Position numbers and translations under genes: made by a program. The notes under the pieces were generated by a model. It was not told the DNA's origin, did no database searches, and saw only the letters and a program-made list of their open reading frames with translations. A stretch of DNA of 64,000 nt from Zhengitettix transpicula (Eukaryota > Arthropoda > Insecta > Orthoptera > Tetrigidae), in contig CM073591.1 of the NCBI GenBank assembly GCA_037074705.1, positions 83,742,032 to 83,806,031 of the forward strand, read 5' to 3'. Shown piece by piece: positions 23,601-34,673 of this stretch. The stretch's first letter is position 1. Each line of letters starts with the position of its first letter.

Positions 23601-25050
23601 GTCGACGATTCTTCTCGCAGTTTGTGCTTCTTTGTCGGTTAAGATCTGGGGTTCGTCTGTTCACCATACATCTAGCAAGCCCAATCATTTTTCTTTATCG
23701 CACACGTTTCACGAAGAGGTTTCTCATACGAATCTTTTGTAACACACACGAAAAATATCTATCGTCTTGCACTCATACGCTCACAAATATATATTTATAT
23801 ATAATGGCTATTTAGCAAATTAAACAATATAGAGACGGAGAAAACTACTTTTTGTGGATATTTTTTGTTTAACTATGAAACATAGTTATTCCATTCAACC
23901 AATAAATTAATAGATGTGTCATTTTTTAATATTTTTATTTAATTTCTTTTTTTGAATATTTCGTTTTTATAGTAGCAAAAACCACTTTATATCATCTGTG
24001 ACCCGGTAAAAATGTCAAATGAATTGTATCAGCGGACACTGGCTTTGCTGAATTACAAATATCCTTCGGGTCAGAATTGGTTCTGACAGGCTGACAGTAC
24101 GTTGTTTTCTCAATTGTTTGCAATTACATATTATGACTAGTAATTATTGAATTTAACTTCAATTCCGACTAATTACGTAATTAATTTTTTTTGAAAAAAG
24201 GTTTTTAGAATGACAGGTAGTTCCAATACGATTTTGCAATGCTATGCTGATGAATTAATTGATAATCAAATATGAAATTGTTCAATAATTTTTATAAACG
24301 TTATTTATATGTATTGTATTATATTTATAAAATTTCCTAAATGAAAATTTTCTTTAGTCACTTAGTAAATGATTATATTATTAAATTATCTGTTCGGCAT
24401 TTATAATTTTTATTCTAAATTGTATTTATTGTTTGATATGAACTGAATCTTAAAAATATTATCCTGTTATGTTACCGAGTTTCTAGTAAACTGGCTCAAT
24501 TTTTCTAATCATGATAAATGTTGTAAATATTATAACTTTTGCTTCGTGTGTCGTTAGTTTCAAAATATAATATTTTGCAAAAATTTAAGTTAGTGCTCGT
24601 CGAAATTAAAAATATATACTGGTATAGAAGTTTATTAAGACTCAAAGAGATAGTTACATTTTCCAGTGTTTCTGCATTATTTTAGAATCTTTCAGAGTAA
24701 ATTTTGTGCTGACCATACGGCAAACCTCGAATAAATAAAAATCAGTGTCACTGTAGAAAGATGAGTCATTTAATATTATTTAAAACACCAAGTAGGACAC
24801 TTGTTATAATCTATTTCTCATTTATGATCCTCCAATAAATAAAGCTATAAATTAATTGAAAGTAATACATTCTTTCTAGATGTTATGCGAGAAAGGTTTC
24901 ATTGCGGGGAGGTTGGGTCCATTGTGGTTTTCACGGATTCGTTATCATTTTGCCTATGCTTAATGTAAGAAGCTCATGTTGTCTATTAGATTCAGATCGT
25001 ATTTTTAAAAAACCATGAAACAAATTATGTAGTTTTCAATGAACAGAATC

Positions 25051-25053
<3 letters not shown>
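20700..25053. other. long AT-rich stretch, possibly intron of the candidate gene
   Basis: More than 4 kb of very AT-rich DNA. ACAGGGTGGGTTGAG at about 20855 looks like a mariner-type end without a partner. A slightly GC-richer patch at 21046-21133 has an open frame but no fitting phase or acceptor. Nothing else recognised. Confidence 0.45.
21585..21610. repeat. (TA)n microsatellite
   Basis: Uninterrupted alternating T and A. Confidence 0.9.

Positions 25054-25082
<29 letters not shown>
25054..25082. repeat. (TA)n microsatellite, left of an LTR-like block
   Basis: Alternating A and T directly abutting the TGTTACG end of the 25086-26345 block. A matching (TA)n run abuts the other end. Confidence 0.9.
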
Positions 25083-25085
<3 letters not shown>

Positions 25086-25086
<1 letters not shown>

Positions 25087-26342
25087 GTTACGTCTCCCAC
25101 CTCCTTAATTCAGTAAGCTTACGAACACTAGCTGACACACACGCCGTATGCAAATGCAAATATTAATTTAATAATTAAAGGCAAACACCTGCTATAGATA
25201 AGTTGAGTTCGGTAACGGCTTCAATGAATTCGGGATTCATCAGATGATTAACGGAAATATAAAATAATTAACAAAACAAATTAAAAATCAATGCAACAAA
25301 AATGATTTAATATCACAAACAAAATAACTTACATATATTCTAATGTGGGTGCCACCATAAAACCAAGGTATTTTATGAAAATATTTATCTCATTTCCATT
25401 GACAGTGTGTACAATTTGGTTGATTCAACAAGATAATGTGACAAGGAAAAAATTATTAATATTAATAAATACGCTTATTTGTATTTAAATAATAGCTCGT
25501 TGATCGATGAATTAATTAACAGGTAAGATAAAGTATTGTTATTCAGTTACTGCGACAATAAAGAGTAAATGAATTGATTTCTTAGATTACATAAATATGC
25601 CACTTAATAGTTCTTTAATTATATTTTTGTTAGGCAACCATATGATCATTTATAAAAGTACTAACAATTTATCGTGGTTTTCTCTTTTTGTTGAATTATT
25701 GAAACTTTAAGCGTTTAATAATAAATCTAATAAACTCTAATTTTATTATATGTTAGTCTTAATAATGAATCTATACTACTCTACTCTTAATTTTTCACAA
25801 ATTTACACGTCAGTATTAACTTTTCAACTTTTCAATCGCCATCATATTTCTTCTTCACTGATTGATCTTTTTATCTTCACAACATAATTTTTTAGTTCTT
25901 TGTCGTCCAGAAGAACGGCACAGTGACCAACTTGTGACGTGAGGTGAGTTATCGGATGAACGAACAGGAACGGCTGGACTCCGGGCACGACTTATCTGGT
26001 CTCGATATTTGGGAATAATCCTCTCTCTAAATTCCTTTTCAGTTTCTATTGTAATCTTTCCTGCTAAATTTTAATTAATTAAAATAATTTCGTCTTACAT
26101 TAATTTGTGCTACTATTATTTTTCGAATTGAACGTAATGTGTATTTCGAGGGGAGATTGCTGTTTTTATAAGTGAACGCTTTCAACTAAACACGACAGTT
26201 GTCGCTTTTCTCGTACAAGGAGTAATTATTTATCGTTGTTTTTCTTCGTGTGGTATATTTATACTAAATTCATACAAGTTATTAATAATATTTAAATAAA
26301 TTTAAAAAATCCGAAAAGTTTCTCTAAACGGAATGGGTCGTT

Positions 26343-26345
<3 letters not shown>
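25086..26345 (-). mobile_element. candidate solo LTR inserted in a (TA)n run
   Basis: Ends are TGTTACG (25086) and CGTTACA (to 26345), near-inverted TG...CA termini. (TA)n microsatellite touches both sides, as if one TA tract had been split by insertion. On the minus strand, about 175 bases in, TATAAAAA (26170-26163) could be the LTR TATA box. No coding sequence lies inside. The exact target duplication cannot be read because the target is itself repetitive. Confidence 0.45.

Positions 26346-26389
<44 letters not shown>
26346..26389. repeat. (TA)n microsatellite, right of an LTR-like block
   Basis: About 44 bases of alternating A and T, touching the right end of the candidate LTR. Confidence 0.9.
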
Positions 26390-26392
<3 letters not shown>

Positions 26393-28595
26393 TACCATTT
26401 TTTCGGACTGTTATATTCGAATCTTGTTGTCTGCAAAAGGTAATAGATCCTTACAAATCTTCTAACGGCTATGTACGTTTCGCGCAGCTTCCCAAATTTC
26501 TCTTGAATCCCTTGTTTTTAATTTAAAGATATAGTCCATAAATACCCGGAAAATGTTAAATATATCTTCGAAAATACTGTAGCCAATAAGTAAACAGCGA
26601 TTTATAAGTGGACTATTTATAAGGGCTAACATTTACGTCACAACTCATCGACTATCACTATGGTCGCTCAGTTTCAGACAACTTAAAAGCAGCAAAATGT
26701 TCACAGCTGTTCACTGCTTACCGCGGAATTAATTTTTCGAAGAGAAATTGATTAAAGTAGCTGTACATGCGTGGCTACAGTATTCGAACCTGACACGGGA
26801 GGTCCGGATATACGTTCCATGACGGATTATTATTTGTATGTTTCTTGCGTAAAGTGGTATGTAGGGAAACTGCGTATGATTAAAATTTTTATTATTTATG
26901 GCCCTGGAATTTGGAATATAATCATTTTCTCAGACATTGAGCCATAGGCTGGACTAGTCTATTCGCATATCGACTTGATTGCACATATTTTTGGAAGTGT
27001 TAACTGGGTATTACATTGTCTACTTAAAAAACGAAGAGATATATTAACACATCTAGTAATGTTTCTACTTATAAAGTTACAAGTTGTTGGTTTGTTTTTA
27101 ATTAATTATTTTCTTTAATTTAGATACTATAATTTGAAGATTGACAAAGAGTTTGTTTACTAAATTAAACAATCATGAATAAATTAGTTTGACGAATACT
27201 TATGCCCGCGCAAGTTTTTTTCTGACGAATGTTTATGGTACGATAATTGTAATAATCATAATTGTCTAATAATTATATTGTGCATCTTATTTTGTGACCT
27301 ATACATTGTAACGATAAATATGGGTTTTTTATTTTATGAATTGAATAAAATTATTTTTTTGGACCCTGTAGCAGACATTATTTAGTTTCAGTAATACATC
27401 CTTTCGTACACGTTTTTCGATCTCGTATTACAGACCGATTTCAGGAACCGGGTTAGCATCTCGTTCGGGCAGATATATACGCCGTAGTGATGTTTCCATA
27501 AGTCAGGGAGATCTATGTTGACTCTATTCCTCTAGATGCCACAGGATCTTCCACGTGGCTCTGTTCAGAAAATGCTCACCATAATTCCTCTAACTCTCCG
27601 ATTTGATTCTGCTTTTAAACTCACAATTTCAACCATTGCGTCTTCTCCCTCTCAAACATAACTCCATTGTGGTCCGTCCCATAATAGTCCAATTTTACCT
27701 AATGAAACATTTAAAAACCCTGACACACAGTCCTCAAAATTTTCGACAATTGTTTAGTCAGCTTTTACATGTGCCGCTAGCGGCGTTGTAAGCTGGCTGT
27801 TCTCGTAGCATGGAATGATAATGTGAGGAGACGGCTGTGTGCCTGGCTGAGGTCAAACACTTGTACCTTCGGCTGGGAAGTGCCGCAGTTGTCGGAAAGT
27901 GAAATCTGCAGGGGAACGCAGATGCGTTTTTGAATTGTATTGCACGACTGTAACCTATATTAATTAATATGCCAGACATGAGGACACACAGGATTACATG
28001 TAACTCGATTGTAATTTAATTTTAATTTTTTACAGATGGCTTAGGCCCAATAAAATGCAGAAAGCTTCTCTTGCATTTTGAAACAAAAATTTGTGGACTG
28101 TATATCAGTTTTTTTACTTCAATCGTGTTATGAGTAAAACGATCCTCTCTCATAATTATTATTGATCTTTACAGCTGGTACAAGGCAATTATTTGAAGTT
28201 TTCACAGGAATGTTAAAGCTACTTTAGCACAGACCAAGACGATTCTTGTTCGACTTTTTAGCTGAGCGATTTCCAGCATATTCTTGAATTTAGCCATTGG
28301 TTTGAAAGAGATTCATGTTCCGATTACAAATTTAAAACATAATGAGGCAGAGTTAATATTTACAATCTTTAGAAGAATGGTTTAAATATGGATGTATAAT
28401 TCTATCCAAAAAGCATTCTAAAGCCCTTTTTTACAGATTAAATATTTCAGTGTTGCTGGAGCAATTGTCACAGTTTAAAGTGCTACACCTCATAAATGAG
28501 TAAAAATACGCAACGTAACTAATTTTGAATGTGTTCTTGTTAGCATGTTACATTCAGGATCTGAGAGAATTGCAAACTGAACTGAGTTTCCCAGC

Positions 28596-28597
<2 letters not shown>
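26390..28597. other. intergenic stretch with a GC-richer patch at 27420-27980
   Basis: The patch includes GTGCCGCTAGCGGCG and GGAACGCAGATGCG. A 73-codon minus frame (27979-27758) has no recognised motif. Likely an old transposon fragment. Confidence 0.35.

Positions 28598-28643
<46 letters not shown>
28598..28643. repeat. (TA)n microsatellite
   Basis: About 46 bases of alternating T and A. It produces a spurious IYIYIY frame on the minus strand. Confidence 0.9.
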
Positions 28644-28646
<3 letters not shown>

Positions 28647-30456
28647 TTTGTCCGTTTATCCTAGAGAAATTATTTACAGGACTATTTCTAGCAACAGTTA
28701 AGAACTGAACATCGTCTTTTATATATGGAGTTGTTAACCTTAATGCAACAAATTTATAGTGCCAGTTTTCTATCACATTTCCTTATCTAATATTTTACCT
28801 CCACTATATTAGACAACTGCACACAGAATAGTTTTTAGAGGATTTTCATATAATGAAAAGAAAAATTAATATAAAAATGTTTTAAAATACCTACTAGATT
28901 CATATACAAGTATTGGTCTATATAAGTGAATAAAACTTTGAATATAAATTTTTGCATCTGCTGCTTAAATGTAACAAGTAAAAAATAATTGAAAATTTAC
29001 AAAACATGGAATTTTGGGTAGTAATTTATTATTCCCAAATAATCAGTGGACTTTAGGGATAGATATTTTCTCATTAACCACTTCTCATTCTCATTAAACA
29101 CTTCTTAACTGAGTTCCTTAACTCGGTATATATTAATAATATTAAAATTTAACTATTTACGAAAGTGGTCCTAAATTACTCCAATGGCACTACAGAAAAC
29201 TAAAAAGTAATCTAGTTGATATTATTATTTCCCTTTTACCATTCTTTTATATATGTATTTCAATGCATCTTGAGGCAGAATTCAGAATGGGAAAGACTTT
29301 AGAAAATTAATTTTAATTTTTTCTTCACGACTCTTTAGGATAATGTTTACGTCTAATTTAAAATATATTGGTACTGAAATATAATTTTTATGTTAGTTTC
29401 AAAGCAGCCAAAACACTCTTACTTAAAGATAGGAAATTAAATCCAAGATCAGGAATCTATCTCCAAGGATGAAGAAAGTTATATAGGGAATTTATGATAC
29501 ATGCTGATCATTTAATTAAATATATAAATCTTTAATATATATATATAATATAAATTGACGTTCGATAATATTTCATGATATTATTACTTTAAGACATTCA
29601 TTGATAGAAAAATAGCTATTATGTTACCTTTTTAAATTTATTAGCTTACCATTAGCTGAGTGTAAAACTTGGTTACAAGATTAGAAAATCACTCAGATTG
29701 CATTATTTGCAAGAAATTATACACAGCATGCAATTCAAACCTCGCCCACACCAAACGCAAACGTATACAAGCGCCTACGTACGTATACATACACACCTGG
29801 TTCTTTGTTAAAACTTGGTGTCGCGTGTTATTCATATATTTTAATATACTAGCTGGTTGAGAAGATGCTTGTAAAAAACGAAGGCAGACACTTTGCGTTT
29901 TAAATTTTCTTCAAAGTAGAGTTAGGAACAGTGTTCTTATTGATATAAGTTTTCCATTAATCGTGATGCAGTTTCTGGAAGCAACATCATTATCTATTAA
30001 AGATTTAAATGTTTCAACTCAAATTTTAATTGCTTATTTAAAATTAAGCTTATTGGGGAACTTAAAAAATTCAAATTGTCGAGTATTGTGATGGACAGGT
30101 GGTGATAAAAAATGCCGGGGAATGGAAATTAACGTAATAGTAAATGTGACATAAAATTCTGAACTAGCCGTTTATAATAAATAAAGATATTTAAGTATCC
30201 AGTAATGAGTGGTTTTTGTTTAGATAAAAGTTCATAAATATTAATTAAAATTTTACTCAATAATGATTCATACTTTTATTTCTATATAATTAATTATCAT
30301 CACACAACTATTTATTACATTACATTACCATTACACATTAGTATTACTTGCATGCATGTATTCGTTACATGTACTGAGACAATAAATAAAATGGCGTAAT
30401 GGTTGCAGGAGCGGCCACAGTGGACGCGCGAACGAACGACGAACATGCTTTGAAGT
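28644..30456. other. intergenic stretch, nothing firm
   Basis: AT-rich with no recognisable features. Confidence 0.5.
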
Positions 30457-30480
30457 ATAATATATATATATATATATATA
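30457..30480. repeat. (TA)n microsatellite beside CGAACGAACG motifs
   Basis: The run is bracketed by CGAACGAACG (30429-30438) and by the 14-base palindrome AACGAACGTTCGTT (30515-30528). No element could be delimited. Confidence 0.75.
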
Positions 30481-30481
30481 C

Positions 30482-33400
30482 ATACCGACATTTTTGGGAA
30501 TTATGGCAATCACGAACGAACGTTCGTTAGTTTTTGTGGAGTGTTCGCAAACATGTCTACACTGTTCAAACTTTTTGTTTACGAATGTTTGAATACGTTA
30601 GGGAGAACATAGCAAATAAAAGAGAGAATACGGTCTGAAATAGACATATCAGAAGTCAGACTAAAAATGTCAGAAAATAATAATGGGAAAGTTTTTCACT
30701 CATGGGGTGGACGAGACTTCACATATTTAACTATGTCACTGGTTGTGAACAAGTTTTAGCATTCGAGTTTATGGACGAAGAATTGGATTTATGTTGAATG
30801 AAGTGTACTTGATTTTACAGCGTGAGTTTCTCAATATAATTTTTAACAATACAGTTGGACTTTTTTTTATCAAGTTCTCTGTTAACGATAATCACTTGAA
30901 TAAATAATCGTGAGATTGATGTTGCAGCCTTGAAGTCGCAATTCCCGTATTTACAGTGATACATAAACGTTGGCGACAATGAACGAGAAACTTCAAATTA
31001 AAATGTCTGTTTACGTTTGCATCACAAATTATCAAGTAAAGCAGTTAGTCTGGTGCGCAATTAAAGTTGAAAACCAGCTGTCAGCACTGGCGTAGCGCGG
31101 GAGAGTCTCCCTGATGCGCCTGGGTAAGCGAAATTAATGCCCTTTGTCCGTCAGTGTCTCTATTGTCCGCTTAGCGTTGCTCTAGATCCAGCCAAGCCAA
31201 TTCAGACTCTTGCTACCGAGATCTTGGAGCATGCATGCCCCGCTTCTTTACGGGTTACTTTAATTATTATTGTCAATTTGTTCTACAGCAATTCTGTATG
31301 AAATTATGAGGTACAAAAGAAATGTTTGGGGAGTGCTCTTAACGAATTTACTTCTCCCATATTTTTTCCTTAAAAACCACCAAAGAAAACTGTACTAAGC
31401 TGTACTTATTAAATGGGCAGTACAAAGGGTAGCAAATATTGGGTCTCTAGGAGTCGAAACAACTTACTTAGTTGAATGCAGGAGAAGAATCAAATTGTGA
31501 TATATGGATAAAACTAAAAAATCTGAAACATGCGTTTCTGTATTTAAGATAAATGTAGGCAATAGAATAGTTTTATTCCAGAAACCGGTCACAGAAAGGA
31601 TGATCGCTTATATTATTAAATTAGGGCCAATATATAATTTTAAAATTTAAAGATAAGACTTTTGAATCATTGCAACTGAGGCTTACTGAAGTGTTATCTC
31701 ACTCTGGATGTGTATGCCGCAAATGTTGAGATAATATTTTTTATAAACGCTGTAAATGATTTTCGAACATTTTAATTTTCTGAGCTCTAGTTTTTAATTA
31801 TAATATTTTAGTTGCAGTGGTTATTTACGTAAATGAATTTATTATAAAATATAAGAATTATTTATTTGCAATTCTAGACAATTTGCATGCAAATAAAATT
31901 AAATAATAATAAAAAAAGTTTTAAAATGTTTACTTTTCCGGCTAGCCAAAATTAAGGGTTACAGTTAGACCGAAATAACTGATAACAAGAACATATTACC
32001 ATGATAAATGGTCCTGTTGTCCTCGCTCGTCGCACACGCTGGTTGCTGCTTCTCGAAATCGACTACTCCAACTAGATAATACAAATATAGTTGGTTTGTC
32101 GGTAGCTCATGGGTTACCAACCGTCTCATTCAAAGTCTAGAAACACACTAATATACCCATCCTCGTTTCTGTCCTCAACTGAATCCTCACAATCTTTGCT
32201 TAGCTATCGGTGCTTGGGGTTTTAAACTACTTACAAAACCAATCTTTCTATAATTTTGTGCCCACGTATTCAATTACTTTTAATTTGATGCGCTATTCTG
32301 TTATAACATACTGAATTCATGCATATTATATTAGTAGTTTATTAAACACATCTATTACGGATAAAATATATTCACCCAAACTCGATCCCATTTCGGCACA
32401 CAAACAATCTAGGGGAGTTACAATACAGAACGTGGTTACATCCCTGTGCCTAAAAATTGTTTTTAATAATTATTAATGTTGAATAAATCTCAACGAACCA
32501 CACCTATTCCTCACTCAGTTGATTTACCTATAACTAATTCAACATCGTTCGTGTTTGCCGTTTGAGAATAGTATGTAATTCATGAGACGTTGTGACGAGT
32601 TCGTCTGCCTGGTCATGTTGCGGTTGTGACAATACTATTGTATTGACTGATTGAAGACTTAGGGAGTGTTAACCACTCAACGTCCACCGGACCGTTGGAA
32701 TCCATTACTTTATTATTAAGCTCGAATTCTCAGTTTATTTCAAAACAACTAAAATTTATAAATCATTAAAATAAATTATAATTCAAGTTTTTGAGCGTTG
32801 TTCACAGTACCCAATGGTTTTGCATGAAGTAATTTTAACATTTTCCTTGCGCATACATTTTAGAAAGTTTGGAAATTAATCAGCCGTTACACAGAAAGTC
32901 GTTAATTATTTTTTGAAAAAACAAAAGTGTTCAAATTGCGTAAAATATTATGAAATTCTTAGTTCTTTGACTGCTTAGTAATGTTATACTTCTTAACTTA
33001 CTGAACACAATTTTGTGGTTGTTATTACATATTACTTACTTAAATATTTGGAGTAGCCAATTAAATAAAAAAAATCTATTTTATACGTTATTTACGCGTT
33101 AAAATGTTTATAATTGTTTCGTAAATATCTTGTGCTTATGGGCTTAATATTAAAAATAAAATTAATTTTAAGACACTATAAACATGTTTAGCAACTATAC
33201 AATTGAGAAACATACACTTATCATAGTAATTTTCTATGAAAGGAAGAAAATACAAAGAGCTGAAGATTGTCTATAGCTAATTTAATATTCTCATAGATTG
33301 AGACTTTTCATGTGATGTCCATCAAAGGGGTAATTTCCACATCACGATTAACAAAAGAAAAGTAGAGACGTATAAGTCTGCATATTCAAAGCATCTCTGT

Positions 33401-34112
33401 TACGTGGATGACTTTCTTTGGATACATCCCGGTGTGTACTCTGGTTTTATGTGCCTCTCAGTCTGAGATAGCGGTTGAGAGGTTTGTAGCGACTTCTATC
33501 TTTTGATCCCCATGACACGTCAGAGCCTAAAGGTGGTTTTCTTGTCTAAGGGTGTAATGTTTTACCTCCCACGTCTCAGGTTACAATGTCCTTACTTCTT
33601 CAGGGACTAGAATCACTATTTTGACCCTTCTGAGCCTAGAATATCTTTATTTTTGTTTGGAAACGCGTCTCTTTCCATGCTTACTCAAGTTTCGATCAAA
33701 TTTCCTAGTTTAATGTCAGATTATTCTTTCATGGTTCATATCTTCCTCTCGCATTCTCTTCATTTGAGGTAACGAAAGCTGTTAAATAACTCTTCTGTAA
33801 GTAACTCTTAAATGTATTCTTAAGCGTGTGTGTGTATGTATCTACATTCTTTTCCTTTGCCCAAAATTGCATGTGTAACAGATTTTTTTAGAAACTATTG
33901 TATTGTGATTTAAATAAAATTAACATAGATAAGTTCTAATTAAACCGAGGGTAAAGCAAGAATATCGGAATGCGCATGTCTCCTGTAAGGTTGCATTCTT
34001 GAAATCTTCTCTGAGGCTAATAACGCTGGGCCACAGATAAAATGTGAAAATTTGTGAAACTAGTGTAATCATATTACGGGTATTAATAATGATTAATAAC
34101 TTACTTATTTTT
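30482..34112. other. intergenic stretch; GC-richer patch at 31070-31250
   Basis: Mostly AT-rich. At 31085-31130 a short frame (TGVARESLPDAPG) ends at CCTGG|GTAAGC, a good donor, but the upstream acceptor lacks a pyrimidine tract. A second non-AT-rich zone at 33390-33680 has no clear frame. Confidence 0.35.
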
Positions 34113-34123
34113 TATAAAGAAGC
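34113..34123 (+). repeat. left target-site duplication of A-tailed copy 3
   Basis: TATAAAGAAGC here matches TATATAGAAGC at 34663-34673 with one mismatch, on either side of the copy. Confidence 0.5.
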
Positions 34124-34662
34124 AAAAGGGAGAATACAGGCCTGCGAGGGCTATTTTCTCGCAGGCAGAACCTTTTAGGAGAGATACGAAGGAGCTACCT
34201 TTGGGTATGCCTTTTCCTCTCCGTTTTTGAACTAAGGTTCCCACAAGCCGAGGCACCTCGGTCTGTTTTGAGAGGTGTATGTTCCGTGGTCACAGACCTT
34301 GGGCATGCGGTAAGAGTTGTCCGCTATTCCCATTGGAATAGTCGGCCAGCTGCCTCCTAAACTGGTCGAGGCACGGAGAATGGAATGCTGCGTCCCCACA
34401 GAAAACTCCTCTCCCGCTATCGGAAGGGCGTGGGACAAGTACCCAATGCCCGACCTACCCGATGCAGGTTTTCCTAGGGTTTTCCCTGCATTTCTTTAGC
34501 CGAATGCCGGGTAGGATCCTTAAAATATAGCCCGGGGGCCCTAGTAACCCTTGGCTACCTTCCTCTACCCTTCCGCATCCCCCTTTCAAATTCCTTCCTA
34601 TGCTATTAAAGGGGAGTTGCCAATGTGGATCACCTTCATGTAGCCTGTTGCCCTAAAAAAAT
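34124..34662 (+). mobile_element. A-tailed dispersed repeat, copy 3 (most complete)
   Basis: This copy has the head hairpin CCTGCGAG (34141-34148) / CTCGCAGG (34158-34165), the full body, the 3' block CATGTAGCCTGTTGCCCT and an A tail of seven. Near-identical 11-base flanks suggest a target-site duplication, which makes it a retroposon of about 540 bases. On the strand opposite the tail it keeps the shared 68-codon frame (34438-34232); on the tail strand a 60-codon frame (34317-34499) also occurs in the 60.5-kb copy. It may be a SINE-like element mobilised by a LINE; no A/B box pair was seen at its head. Confidence 0.8.
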
Positions 34663-34673
34663 TATATAGAAGC
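34663..34673 (+). repeat. right target-site duplication of A-tailed copy 3
   Basis: TATATAGAAGC directly after the A tail; partner of 34113-34123. Confidence 0.5.

Noticed and set aside
28540..28776. Minus frame with an IYIYIY run
   Set aside because: Translation of a (TA)n microsatellite.
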